Source of the DNA: Clostridia bacterium
GTDB taxonomy: Bacteria > Bacillota > Clostridia > Oscillospirales > CAG-272
Length of the DNA: 55,165 bases
Direction of reading: 5' to 3'
Assembly: GCA_017518975.1 (NCBI GenBank)
Contig: JAFWTH010000072.1
Span: 1 to 55,165 of the forward strand
The notes beneath the pieces are model-generated. The model had not been told where the DNA came from and ran no database searches. It saw only the letters and a program-made list of their open reading frames with translations. The position numbers and the translations under genes are program-made. Positions 1 to 7,680 of this stretch are shown piece by piece; position 1 is the stretch's first letter, and each line of letters starts with the position of its first letter.

Positions 1-1025
1 TATGTGGGATACGACGAATATCCCGACGTCGAAGACCAACTCCGCGACAATTTGACGCTCTCAAGATTCACGTCTCCGTAAAATGCCCTGTACCCGATAC
101 TGCTTACCGTGTCGGGTAATGTAATCTCGGTGAGAGACGTATCATTAGAAAACGCTAAACTCCCAACCGATTGTAATCCATCATAGAACGATACGTTTTC
201 TAATGAAAGGCAGTCAGAAAACGCATAATCTCCAATCGAAGATACACTATTCGGAATTACAATAGCGGTCAATGAAGAACAGGAATAGAAAGCATATCCG
301 CCAACTTGTGTCACAGTATTCGGAATTATTATTTCAGACAGACTATCGCATGATCTGAAAGTACCGTCTCCGATATTTGTTAATCCGCAATTCAAAGAAA
401 CCGTCATCAGGTTTTTACAGCCGTTAAAGAGATTGCCGCCGATAGTCTCGATGGTATCTGCAAATACAACTGTCGTTATTACGCTATTATTTTTAAATGC
501 ATTATCAGATATTTTTTGAACCGTATAACCGTCTATCGCTTCGGGAATCCTGACCACTGCATCGGAACCGATATATTTTGTAATCGCAATAAAACTTCCA
601 TTCAAAACAGAATACTCAAAGTCTTGTGAAGGTGTCTCAGAAACGTCTTCAATACCATTTCTGTAAGCAGTAATTGTGCCGATAGTCGTCGGGTTAAAAT
701 TGACAGTTACTTTTTGCGAAACATATTCAAATGAATACAACGGATGAAAGTAAGAAACCAAGTATTCGTTTCCGTTATTAACCTCCTTGCAACACCATTC
801 TCCACTGCTGTTGGTTCTATAATTACCGACAATTTCTCCGTCGGTTAAATCAAATATGGTGACAGAAGCATTGTAAACCCCCTCACCTTCTTCTGACAAA
901 ATTACACCTTCCAATGTATAGTCATAAAAATCCCCCGCAAATGCTACAATAGCCGCAAGAGGAATACTGCATGCCAAAATGGCAATTGCCATCAGTAAGG
1001 ATACGACTCGTTTTGTCACTTTCAT
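1..1025 (-). CDS. BspA-like leucine-rich repeat surface protein, 3' end beyond window
   Basis: The frame is open for 341 codons from the ATG at 1025 and runs off the left edge, so the C-terminus is missing. Residues 1-30 form a signal peptide (MKVTKR start, long hydrophobic core, cut near AFA-GDF). Residues about 34-105 resemble a carboxypeptidase-regulatory-like Ig-type fold (YTLEGVILSEEGEGVYNASV). From about 130 onward there are 22-24 residue repeats of the Treponema/BspA leucine-rich type, for example IIIPNTVTQVGGYAF and IVIPNSVSSIGDYAF. Such proteins are secreted and usually mediate adhesion or host and partner binding. The gene is visibly AT-richer than everything to its right, which may indicate recent transfer. 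The cell-wall anchor is not visible. The family call is firm; the ligand is unknown. Confidence 0.85.
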   Translation of the reverse strand, partial: MKVTKRVVSLLMAIAILACSIPLAAIVAFAGDFYDYTLEGVILSEEGEGVYNASVTIFDLTDGEIVGNYRTNSSGEWCCKEVNNGNEYLVSYFHPLYSFEYVSQKVTVNFNPTTIGTITAYRNGIEDVSETPSQDFEYSVLNGSFIAITKYIGSDAVVRIPEAIDGYTVQKISDNAFKNNSVITTVVFADTIETIGGNLFNGCKNLMTVSLNCGLTNIGDGTFRSCDSLSEIIIPNTVTQVGGYAFYSCSSLTAIVIPNSVSSIGDYAFSDCLSLENVSFYDGLQSVGSLAFSNDTSLTEITLPDTVSSIGYRAFYGDVNLESVKLSRSWSSTSGYSSYPT

Positions 1026-1100
1026 TCTTCGTTCTCGCTTTCTGTATATTATTGTTTTTATGAATTTGACAATTAGTTCAATAAACATAATAGATAATTA

Positions 1101-1130
1101 ATTGTACCACAGAATGGTATTATGAATCAA
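1101..1130 (-). promoter_or_regulatory. Candidate promoter for the BspA-like gene
   Basis: Read on the minus strand: TTGATT, an 18-base spacer, then TACAAT preceded by TG (extended -10). It lies about 75 bases upstream of the ATG at 1025. A weaker alternative, TTGTCA-N18-TATACA, lies at 1043-1072 but would leave almost no leader. Confidence 0.4.
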
Positions 1131-1175
1131 TAGCATAAATATCGTTTTAACCATATGCAAAGGCGTTCTTTTGAG

Positions 1176-1204
1176 TTGAAAAGTGCACGGCTTTCAGTTA
1201 TAAT
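1176..1204 (+). promoter_or_regulatory. Sigma-A type promoter for the YdeI/OmdA-like gene
   Basis: TTGAAA at 1176-1181, a 17-base spacer and a perfect TATAAT at 1199-1204. It sits 46 bases before the start codon at 1250 and probably drives the plus-strand run to 7629. Confidence 0.75.
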
Positions 1205-1249
1205 GGTCGTATAAAACAAAAAGCCGAAAAAAGGACGCTAAGTAATCGG

Positions 1250-1816
1250 ATGGATAGAGAAACAGTATTCTTCCACGAGCGGTCTGAGTGGCGGGCGTGG
1301 CTCTCGGATCATTTCGAGACCGAGTACGAGGCGTGGTTCGTTTTCCCGACGGTAGGATCGGGCGAAAAAGGCGTTTCATACAACGACGCGGTCGAGGAAG
1401 CGCTCTGCTTCGGATGGATCGACGGCAGAGCCGGGACGCTCGACGAAGATCATCAGCTGCGCCGTTTCACCCCTCGCAGAAAAGGGAGCGGGTACTCGCG
1501 CCCGAATATCGAACGGCTGATATGGCTCGACTCTCAGGGAATGATACACCCGAAGATCAGAGGATCGGTCGAAGAGATCATAAAAGCGCCGTTCGTATTC
1601 CCCGAAGATATCACGGAATCGATCAGGCGCGATCCCGAAGCGTGGAAGCATTACCGGGAATTCACGGAACCGTACAAAAGGATACGCGTCGCGTATATCG
1701 ACGCGGCGAGAAAACGGCCCGCGGAATTCAAAAAAAGGCTTGACAGTTTCATTAAAAAGACTCGTGAAAGCAAAATGATCGTCGGTTACGGCGGCGTAGA
1801 CAAATATTACGGATAA
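1250..1816 (+). CDS. YdeI/OmpD-associated (OmdA) family protein
   Basis: The 188-residue protein has the family layout: an N-terminal part with WRAWLSDHFETEYEAWFVF and the strongly conserved YNDAVEEALCFGWIDGR segment (about residues 44-60), then RRFTPRRKGSGYSRPNIERL, and a C-terminal helical part with basic KRPAEFKKRL. Relatives are small cytoplasmic proteins, some annotated as bacteriocin-protection or stress proteins; the biochemical activity is not established. Start ATG 1250 follows AAAGGA at good spacing and a strong promoter. It is the first gene of a same-strand run. The family assignment is confident, the role is not. Confidence 0.85.
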   Translation: MDRETVFFHERSEWRAWLSDHFETEYEAWFVFPTVGSGEKGVSYNDAVEEALCFGWIDGRAGTLDEDHQLRRFTPRRKGSGYSRPNIERLIWLDSQGMIHPKIRGSVEEIIKAPFVFPEDITESIRRDPEAWKHYREFTEPYKRIRVAYIDAARKRPAEFKKRLDSFIKKTRESKMIVGYGGVDKYYG

Positions 1817-1817
1817 A

Positions 1818-1848
1818 CGATCCGCGGGGACGGGATCCCCGGGGATCG
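1818..1848 (+). other. Hairpin without T-tract between two genes
   Basis: A 13-base arm (CGATCCGCGGGGA) pairs with TCCCCGGGGATCG with one mismatch around a 5-base loop. No T-run follows, so this is more likely an mRNA-stability or pausing hairpin than an intrinsic terminator. Confidence 0.4.
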
Positions 1849-1902
1849 AAACGGGTGGGCACCTACCGGATAAGGCCAAAATTGAAAACCGGAAGGTGAT
1901 TT

Positions 1903-2844
1903 TTGTTGAAGAATAAAAAATTGCTCGGCAACGGTCTGCTCCTGCTGACCGCGATCATATGGGGGACGGCGTTCGTCTTTCAGCGCGTCGGGATGGATTC
2001 GATCTCGCCGATCACGTTCAACGCGGCAAGAATGGCGGTTTCCGCCGTCCTGCTCGCGCCGGTCGCTCTTATTATACACAGGCAGGACAAGGCGTCGGCG
2101 AAACGCGCTCCCGAAGAGCGAAAGCGCCGTGATGCGAACACTCTCGCGGGCGGTCTGCTCTGCGGATGTTTTATGTCAGTCGCGAGCATATTTCAGCAGA
2201 TCGGGATCGTTTACACACCGGCGGGAAAAGCGGGCTTCATCACCGCGATGTATATACTGCTCGTCCCGATCATCGGCTTCATTTTTTTCAAAAAGAAAAA
2301 CACGTGGCTCGTCTGGGCGGCCGTGCTGCTCGGTGTGGCGGGCATGTATCTGCTTTGTGTTACGGAGGGCTTCGGACTGACCCTCGGCGATTCGTTCGTT
2401 CTGCTGTGCGCGTTTTTCTACAGCTTCCACATTCTCTGCTGCGATCATTTCGTGAATTACGCAGATCCGATCGGAATATCCGCGATCCAGTTCGCCGTGG
2501 CGACGGTCGTCTCGTCGGTCATCGCGTTCATTGCGGAGGAGCCGAGCGTCTCTCAGATCGCCGCGGCGTGGGTCCCGATCGTTTACTGCGGTCTTGTCTC
2601 CGGATGTATCGGTTATACTCTGCAGATCGTAGGGCAGAAATTCACCGATCCCACGAGCGCGTCGCTGCTGATGAGTCTGGAATCCGTATTCGCCGTGCTC
2701 ACAGGCGCGCTCTTCATCGGCGAGCGGATGACGCCGAGAGAGATCGCGGGATGCGTAATTATGTTTGCCGCCGTTATTCTGGTGCAGATACCGCTTCCCA
2801 AACGGGCAAAGCGGCGTGAGGACAGCGGCGGACCTGATTCGTGA
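1903..2844 (+). CDS. EamA/DMT-family permease
   Basis: This 313-residue integral membrane protein has about ten hydrophobic segments in two halves, each resembling an EamA domain. The first begins LLLLTAIIWGTAFVFQRVGM and the second is around residues 160-295 (FVLLCAFFYSFHILCCDHFV, then SASLLMSLESVFAVLTG). The SLESVFAVLTGALFIGE stretch is typical of DMT-superfamily drug/metabolite exporters. A charged loop (RQDKASAKRAPEERKRRD) lies after the second segment. The start is TTG at 1903 or TTG at 1906 behind GGAAGGTG; the second gives the better spacing. The substrate cannot be deduced. The stop overlaps a possible GTG of the next frame, but the next gene more likely starts at 2856. Confidence 0.88.
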   Translation: MLKNKKLLGNGLLLLTAIIWGTAFVFQRVGMDSISPITFNAARMAVSAVLLAPVALIIHRQDKASAKRAPEERKRRDANTLAGGLLCGCFMSVASIFQQIGIVYTPAGKAGFITAMYILLVPIIGFIFFKKKNTWLVWAAVLLGVAGMYLLCVTEGFGLTLGDSFVLLCAFFYSFHILCCDHFVNYADPIGISAIQFAVATVVSSVIAFIAEEPSVSQIAAAWVPIVYCGLVSGCIGYTLQIVGQKFTDPTSASLLMSLESVFAVLTGALFIGERMTPREIAGCVIMFAAVILVQIPLPKRAKRREDSGGPDS

Positions 2845-2855
2845 GGTTTTGTTTT

Positions 2856-3410
2856 ATGACACTTTTTGTAAACGCGTGCGCAAGAAAAGGATCGAGGACC
2901 GCCGGGCTTGCGGGCCGCTTCCTTTCAAAAATGAATAAACCATATGAAGAGATACGTCTTTACGAAACGGAGTTTCCGTCCGTTGACGAGGTTTTTCTGA
3001 CACGCCGTGACAGGCTCTCCTCGGAGGGAAGATACGACGATCCGTTATTCGGTCCCGCAAGACGGTTCGCACAAGCAGACGAGATCGTAATAGCCGCCCC
3101 GTACTGGGATCTTTCCTTTCCCGCCGTCCTGAAGCAGTATCTCGAACAGATCAACGCGGTCGGCGTCACGTTTTACTATACGCAAGAAGGAGTCCCGACG
3201 GGTCTGTGCCGGGCGGAGCGTCTGACGTATATCACCACGGCGGGAGGAGAGTTCGTCCCGGATGAATACGGTTTCGGATATATCAAGGCGCTGGCTCAGA
3301 ACTTCTGGGGTATTTCCGAGGTCAAACTGATATCAGCCAAGGGTCTCGATATCGTAGGCGCTGATACGGAGGAGATACTCCGAAAATCATACGAAGAGTA
3401 CGGTATTTAA
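2856..3410 (+). CDS. NAD(P)H-dependent FMN oxidoreductase, flavodoxin-like fold (AzoR type)
   Basis: The protein resembles FMN-dependent NADH azoreductases and quinone reductases. The N-terminal phosphate-binding loop reads FVNACARKGSRT, followed by VIAAPYWDLSFPAVLKQYLE, which matches the family's APMWNFSxPAxLKxYID block, and then LTYITTAGG. At 184 residues it is a little shorter than AzoR (about 200). A longer frame opens with GTG at 2841. I chose ATG 2856 because GAGG at 2843-2846 sits 9 bases upstream and the family normally begins right at this strand. The likely cytoplasmic role is two-electron reduction of quinones or nitro/azo compounds with NAD(P)H. Cotranscribed with its neighbours. 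Confidence 0.82.
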   Translation: MTLFVNACARKGSRTAGLAGRFLSKMNKPYEEIRLYETEFPSVDEVFLTRRDRLSSEGRYDDPLFGPARRFAQADEIVIAAPYWDLSFPAVLKQYLEQINAVGVTFYYTQEGVPTGLCRAERLTYITTAGGEFVPDEYGFGYIKALAQNFWGISEVKLISAKGLDIVGADTEEILRKSYEEYGI

Positions 3411-3439
3411 AGGATAGAACCAAGAAGAAAGGAACCGAA

Positions 3440-4621
3440 ATGAAAGATTTCAGGTATTACGCTCCGACGGAAGTCGTATTCGGCAAAAACGCAGAGGACA
3501 AAACCGGAGAACTCGCCGCGAAATACGGCGGGCGGGCGCTTCTCGTCTACGGTATGTCGAGCGTCGTGAAAAGCGGTCTTCTCGACCGCGTCGCAGTGTC
3601 TCTTGAGAAAGCGGGCGTCGCTTATTCCCTTTTCGGCGGAGCGCAGCCCAACCCAACTCTCGCGCACGCCGAAGAAGGCGTCGCGCGGGCGCTTGAATTC
3701 GGCGCAGACCTGATCATAGGCGTCGGCGGCGGAAGCGCGATCGACACAGCGAAGTGGATCGCGCACGGCGCGGCGGATCCCGGCGTTCCGCTTTCCGATC
3801 TTTGGAGCAAAAAAGTACCCGTAACACGTTCTCTTCCCGTAGGCGCCGTTCTGACGATGGCGGCGGCGGGAAGCGAGATGAGCGATTCCGCGGTGCTGAC
3901 GGACGAGACGATCGGGCGGAAGTCAGGCGTCAACACCGATTTCAACCGCCCGAGGTTCGCCGTCATGAACCCCGCGCTCGGCGCGACCGTCCCGCCGTAT
4001 CAGCTTGCCGCGGGAGTGACCGATATCATGATGCACACGATGGAGCGGTATTTTATACCCGACAGCCGCGCGGAGCTCACGGACGAGATCGCCGAGGGTC
4101 TGCTGAGGACCGTCGTCGAAAACGGAAGAAAGATCGTCGCTGACCCCGACGACTACGACGCGATGTGCGAGATCTTCTGGGCGTCGAGTCTGTCGCACAA
4201 CAATCTGACCGAGTGCGGCCGCGGAAAGGATTTTTCCGTTCACAAGCTCGGACACGCGCTCTCCGCGAAATACGGCGCGACACACGGCGCATCGCTCGCC
4301 GCAGTGTGGGGATCGTGGGCTGAGGAAGTTTACCGTGACTGTCTTCCCCGCTTTGCGCGTTTCGCCGAAAAAGTATGGGGCGTAAAAGAAGCGGACGCGG
4401 CTGCAGCCGCAAAGATAGGCATTTGCCGAACAGTTGATTATTTCTCTTCTGTCGGGATGCCGGTATCTCTCTCTGAACTCGGGATCGACCCGGACGAGGA
4501 CGATATCCGCGCTCTCGCGCTCAACGCGACGGCGAACGGTACGCTGAAGCTGTCGCGCATAAAGCCGCTCGGAGTTGAAGAAGTCGAAAGAATATTCAAA
4601 AGAGCCGCCTCAGGAGTTTAA
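3440..4621 (+). CDS. Iron-containing (group III) alcohol dehydrogenase, YqhD/BdhA type
   Basis: The 393-residue protein spans a full Fe-ADH. The N-terminal nucleotide-binding half has GVGGGSAIDTAKWIA (GGGS at 96-99). The C-terminal helical half has metal ligands D195 (AGVTD), H199 (MMH), H268 (VHKLGH) and H282 (THG), corresponding one-for-one with those known in YqhD. The family reduces aldehydes such as butyraldehyde to alcohols with NAD(P)H in the cytoplasm, so roles in fermentation or aldehyde detoxification are likely. The ATG is preceded by AAGAAAGGAACC. Neighbouring redox and transporter genes do not indicate a specific substrate. The family is certain; substrate and cofactor preference are not. 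Confidence 0.93.
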   Translation: MKDFRYYAPTEVVFGKNAEDKTGELAAKYGGRALLVYGMSSVVKSGLLDRVAVSLEKAGVAYSLFGGAQPNPTLAHAEEGVARALEFGADLIIGVGGGSAIDTAKWIAHGAADPGVPLSDLWSKKVPVTRSLPVGAVLTMAAAGSEMSDSAVLTDETIGRKSGVNTDFNRPRFAVMNPALGATVPPYQLAAGVTDIMMHTMERYFIPDSRAELTDEIAEGLLRTVVENGRKIVADPDDYDAMCEIFWASSLSHNNLTECGRGKDFSVHKLGHALSAKYGATHGASLAAVWGSWAEEVYRDCLPRFARFAEKVWGVKEADAAAAAKIGICRTVDYFSSVGMPVSLSELGIDPDEDDIRALALNATANGTLKLSRIKPLGVEEVERIFKRAASGV

Positions 4622-4623
4622 GA

Positions 4624-5196
4624 ATGAGGATACTTCTTGACCTTTTTCTGACGTTCGCGCGAATAGGACTGTTTACGTTCGGCGGCGGCTATGCGATGAT
4701 CCCTCTGATCGAGAACGCGTGCGTTGCAAAAAAAGAATGGATCACGCGCGACGAAATGACGGATATCACGGTGATAGCAGAATCCACACCCGGCCCCATA
4801 GCGATCAACTGCGCTACGTACGTCGGGATGAAGAAAAAAGGGATCTCCGGCGCGGTCGCCGCAACTATCGGGGTCATACTACCGTCATTCGTCATTATTC
4901 TGCTGATCTCGTTTTTCATTGACCGTTTTCTTGAGATCAGGTGGGTCGCAAGCGCCTTCCGCGGGATCAAACTCGCGGTCGGGATACTGATCGCCGACGC
5001 TGCGGTCAGGATGTTTCTCAAAATGAAAAAAAGGCCGCTGACCGTGACGGTCGCCGCATTCGCGTTCGTTTCGGTCACGCTGATCAACGTTTTCTCGCTG
5101 AGACTGTCAACGACAGTCCTGATGCTTGCGTCCGCCGCCGTCTGCCTTTCCGTTTATTTCGCAAGGCGGAAAACCGGAAAGGAAGGAAAAAAATGA
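4624..5196 (+). CDS. Chromate transporter (CHR family), first half-size subunit
   Basis: This 190-residue membrane protein carries the CHR-domain signatures FTFGGGYAMIPLIE near the N-terminus and STPGPIAINCATYVG about residues 54-68, then several hydrophobic helices and a basic tail. Short-chain CHR proteins are encoded as adjacent pairs that form one transporter. The stop (TGA 5194-5196) overlaps the ATG of the partner gene by translational coupling. CHR proteins export chromate in some bacteria, but many act on unknown anions. The start at 4624 lies 2 bases after the previous stop. Confidence 0.92.
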   Translation: MRILLDLFLTFARIGLFTFGGGYAMIPLIENACVAKKEWITRDEMTDITVIAESTPGPIAINCATYVGMKKKGISGAVAATIGVILPSFVIILLISFFIDRFLEIRWVASAFRGIKLAVGILIADAAVRMFLKMKKRPLTVTVAAFAFVSVTLINVFSLRLSTTVLMLASAAVCLSVYFARRKTGKEGKK

Positions 5197-5759
5197 TCTT
5201 TCTTGAACTTCTTGCAGGCTTTCTGAAGATCGGATGTTTTTCTTTCGGCGGAGCGTACGGCGCTATCCCGCTGATCCGCGAGGTCGTCCTGTCATACGGA
5301 TGGATCGACGAGGAAAGACTCTCTTATTTGATCGCGGTAAGCGAAAGCACTCCCGGGCCTATAATGGTGAATACGGCTACTTATATCGGGGCGGAAAAAG
5401 CGGGTGTGCCGGGCGCCCTGATCGCGACGTTCGCCGTCGTACTGCCGGCGTTTCTGGTCGTGATACTTCTTATGCTGCTCCTGAAAAAGTTTCTTAAAAA
5501 TGAAGCCGTCCGGGCAACGCTCGACGGGCTTAAGTCGTGCGTTATCGGGATAGTATTCGCCACGGGCGTTTATATGATCCTCGTAAACTGTATCGGAAGC
5601 GTACGCGCGCCTTCTGCCGACGTCACCGCAGTTATTCTGACCGCGGCTCTGGCGGCAGTCTGGTTCGCGGTGAAACTGATCTTCAAAAACCGCGTCTCTC
5701 CGGTCGTTCTGATATGTATCGCCGGCGGCGCGGGGATCCTTGCCTACGGTTGGAATTAG
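5193..5759 (+). CDS. Chromate transporter (CHR family), second half-size subunit
   Basis: This is the partner of the preceding CHR gene, 188 residues. It repeats the signatures as FSFGGAYGAIPLI and STPGPIMVNTATYIG, followed by four to five hydrophobic helices. ATG 5193 overlaps the upstream stop (ATGA) and is preceded by GGAAGGAA, so the two halves are translated together. An in-frame upstream extension to 4941 exists but lies wholly inside the first subunit and is rejected. The two halves are predicted to form an antiparallel heterodimer in the membrane. Confidence 0.92.
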   Translation: MIFLELLAGFLKIGCFSFGGAYGAIPLIREVVLSYGWIDEERLSYLIAVSESTPGPIMVNTATYIGAEKAGVPGALIATFAVVLPAFLVVILLMLLLKKFLKNEAVRATLDGLKSCVIGIVFATGVYMILVNCIGSVRAPSADVTAVILTAALAAVWFAVKLIFKNRVSPVVLICIAGGAGILAYGWN

Positions 5760-5785
5760 CGCGAAATCTCGGGAGTTTTAAAAAT

Positions 5786-7249
5786 ATGGATATCAACGTT
5801 ATAAGAGCCGCGGAAACGTGGCAGCGGGCGGGAGCGTATTACGTACGAATCCAGGGGATGGCGAAACAGCACGGTATAACGCTCCGCCGGGAGTTTGACG
5901 AACACGATACGCCCGACACGAAGTATATCGTGCTCACGGACGGGGATTTCCCCGTCGCGACGTGCCGTCTTTACCCTCTCGGGGACGGTTCCGCGATGAT
6001 CGGAAGGGTCGTCGTTCTCCCGGAGTACCGCGGGTCGGGACTCGGCAGACGGGTGGTGAACGAGGCGGAAGCGTGGCTATCGGAGCTCGGTTTCAAAAAA
6101 GCCGTCGTGGAGAGCCGCGACGTCGCGGTCGGTTTCTACCGACGTCTCGGATATGAGGTGACAGATCCCGAGATCCGTCACGGCGACACGTTCGACTGTA
6201 TCAGAATGGAAAAAACTCTTGCGTCCCCCTCCCTTTACGTCAGAAACGCGGAAGACGGCGACTTTGACCGGATCATGGAGATCTACGGGATCGCACAGGA
6301 CTATATGATCAGATCAGGAAATCCAACGCAGTGGGGCCGTTTCTATCCCTCCCCCGAACTGATAAAAAAAGATATCGCGGGGGGCGTCTGCCGCGTGATA
6401 TGCGGAGAAGGCGCGATCCGCGGGGTTTTCGCGATCTTCGACGGACCTGACCCGACTTACGCGCGTATAGAGGGCGGGAGGTGGCTCAACGATAATCCGT
6501 ACGCCGTGATCCACCGGATCGCGGGCGACGGGACAGTGCGAGGCATTGTCCGCCTCGCGGCGGAGTACGCCGGGGGGACGTCCTCCGATATCAGGGCGGA
6601 CACGCACGCCGACAACAGGACGATGCAGCGCGCGCTCGAAAAAAACGGCTTCGTCAGATGCGGGACGATATATCTTGAAAACGGATCGCCGAGGATCGCG
6701 TACCACCGCGCCGCGCCGCGCCGCGGAAACGGCGGCCCGCTGCGCGAAGAAAAAACGGCGGATCGGGTTTTCGAATCGAAAAGGATCGGGTTTTTCCGGG
6801 TGTCGGAAAAACTTGTGAGGGATTATCTCGTGATGATGAACGACGAGGAAAACGTCGGGAGATTTATCAGAAACTGCGCCGGACCGTTTACCGAGGAGGA
6901 CGAGATCGGATGGGTGCGGAACAAACTTGAAGAAAACGCTCCCGTTTTTTCCATGATCGAAAAGGAAACGGGAGATTTCGTCGGGAATATCGAGTTTATG
7001 GATATCGAGAACGGAGTCGGCGAGCTCGGGATAGCGATAACCGCGGACAAGCAGGATCGCGGATACGGTTCCGAGACGATCCCCGTCTTTCTGGAATACG
7101 GAATTCGGGAATTCGGTCTGACAAGGGTCATTCTGAAAACCCGTCCTTATAACTTACGCGCTATCCGCGTTTATGAGAAATGCGGTTTCCGTGAATATGA
7201 CCGTACCGAGCGGGACGTCTTTATGGAATACTTTCCGGAGGAATTATGA
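5786..7249 (+). CDS. Triple GNAT-domain acetyltransferase fusion
   Basis: The 487-residue protein contains three GNAT-like modules. Module 1 (1-145) has the acetyl-CoA loop VVVLPEYRGSGLGRRVV at 75-91 and ends in FYRRLGYEV. Module 2 (150-310) is degenerate: it keeps GNAT architecture (HADNRTMQRALEKNGFV at 274-290) but the usual R/Q-x-x-G-x-G/A loop is not evident. Module 3 (328-487) resembles RimJ/RimL N-acetyltransferases with QDRGYGSETIP at 423-433 and RAIRVYEKCGF. Substrates are unknown. ATG 5786 follows GGGAG with 10-base spacing; the in-frame extension back to 5537 overlaps the CHR gene and is rejected. The gene overlaps the next start by 4 bases (ATGA). Confidence 0.85.
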   Translation: MDINVIRAAETWQRAGAYYVRIQGMAKQHGITLRREFDEHDTPDTKYIVLTDGDFPVATCRLYPLGDGSAMIGRVVVLPEYRGSGLGRRVVNEAEAWLSELGFKKAVVESRDVAVGFYRRLGYEVTDPEIRHGDTFDCIRMEKTLASPSLYVRNAEDGDFDRIMEIYGIAQDYMIRSGNPTQWGRFYPSPELIKKDIAGGVCRVICGEGAIRGVFAIFDGPDPTYARIEGGRWLNDNPYAVIHRIAGDGTVRGIVRLAAEYAGGTSSDIRADTHADNRTMQRALEKNGFVRCGTIYLENGSPRIAYHRAAPRRGNGGPLREEKTADRVFESKRIGFFRVSEKLVRDYLVMMNDEENVGRFIRNCAGPFTEEDEIGWVRNKLEENAPVFSMIEKETGDFVGNIEFMDIENGVGELGIAITADKQDRGYGSETIPVFLEYGIREFGLTRVILKTRPYNLRAIRVYEKCGFREYDRTERDVFMEYFPEEL

Positions 7250-7629
7250 AAAAGAACGATATTATCGAAAAACTTCGCGCGCTTCCCTACGACCCGTCCG
7301 GATATTGGGTCATAACGGGAGGTGCGATGGTCCTTTACGGGTTCAGGGATGAAACGCACGATATCGATCTCGGGTGCACGGCGGCTCTCGCCGACCGTCT
7401 CGAGGCGGACGGCTATCTCACGGACAGATATCCGGACGGCAGAAGAGAGTTTCATATTGGCGAAGAGATAGAGATCTTCGAGGACTGGCTCTGCGATACT
7501 GTCGACGCCGTCGACGGAGTTCCGGTCATCTCGGTCAGGGGCCTGACGGAAATGAAAAGATCCCTCGGCCGCGAGAAAGACCTGAGGGATATCGAACTTA
7601 TACGCAAAAAACTCGGAAATATCGAATAA
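7246..7629 (+). CDS. Small nucleotidyltransferase-fold protein
   Basis: This 127-residue protein has ITGGAMVLYGFRDETHDIDLG at residues about 23-43, that is, the GG motif followed by a D-x-D pair typical of the polymerase-beta/MNT nucleotidyltransferase fold, seen in AbiEii-like and DUF6036-like proteins. It is much shorter than AbiEii toxins and has no adjacent antitoxin-like gene, so a toxin role is not supported. Translation is coupled to the upstream triple-GNAT gene through an ATGA overlap with GGAGG just before it. The exact activity is unknown. Confidence 0.65.
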   Translation: MKKNDIIEKLRALPYDPSGYWVITGGAMVLYGFRDETHDIDLGCTAALADRLEADGYLTDRYPDGRREFHIGEEIEIFEDWLCDTVDAVDGVPVISVRGLTEMKRSLGREKDLRDIELIRKKLGNIE

Positions 7630-7633
7630 AAGC

Positions 7634-7667
7634 CCGGCGCGCAGTTGGTTGTTTTTCTGCGCGCCGG
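7634..7667. terminator. Bidirectional terminator between convergent genes
   Basis: A perfect 11-bp stem (CCGGCGCGCAG / CTGCGCGCCGG) with a T-rich 12-base loop lies between the convergent stops at 7629 and 7681. T-runs are weak, so efficiency is uncertain. Confidence 0.6.
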
Positions 7668-7680
7668 TTCTTATTACCGC

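Noticed and set aside
1841..1902. Possible small riboswitch before the EamA permease
   Set aside because: GGTG/CACC pairings near 1853-1866 are too short and match no aptamer consensus I know.
4941..5192. Extended start of the second CHR subunit
   Set aside because: It lies in another frame inside the first CHR gene; the ATGA overlap at 5193 is the normal start.
7246..7629. AbiE-type toxin-antitoxin or abortive infection gene
   Set aside because: The nucleotidyltransferase motif is present, but the protein is too short for AbiEii and there is no AbiEi-like partner.
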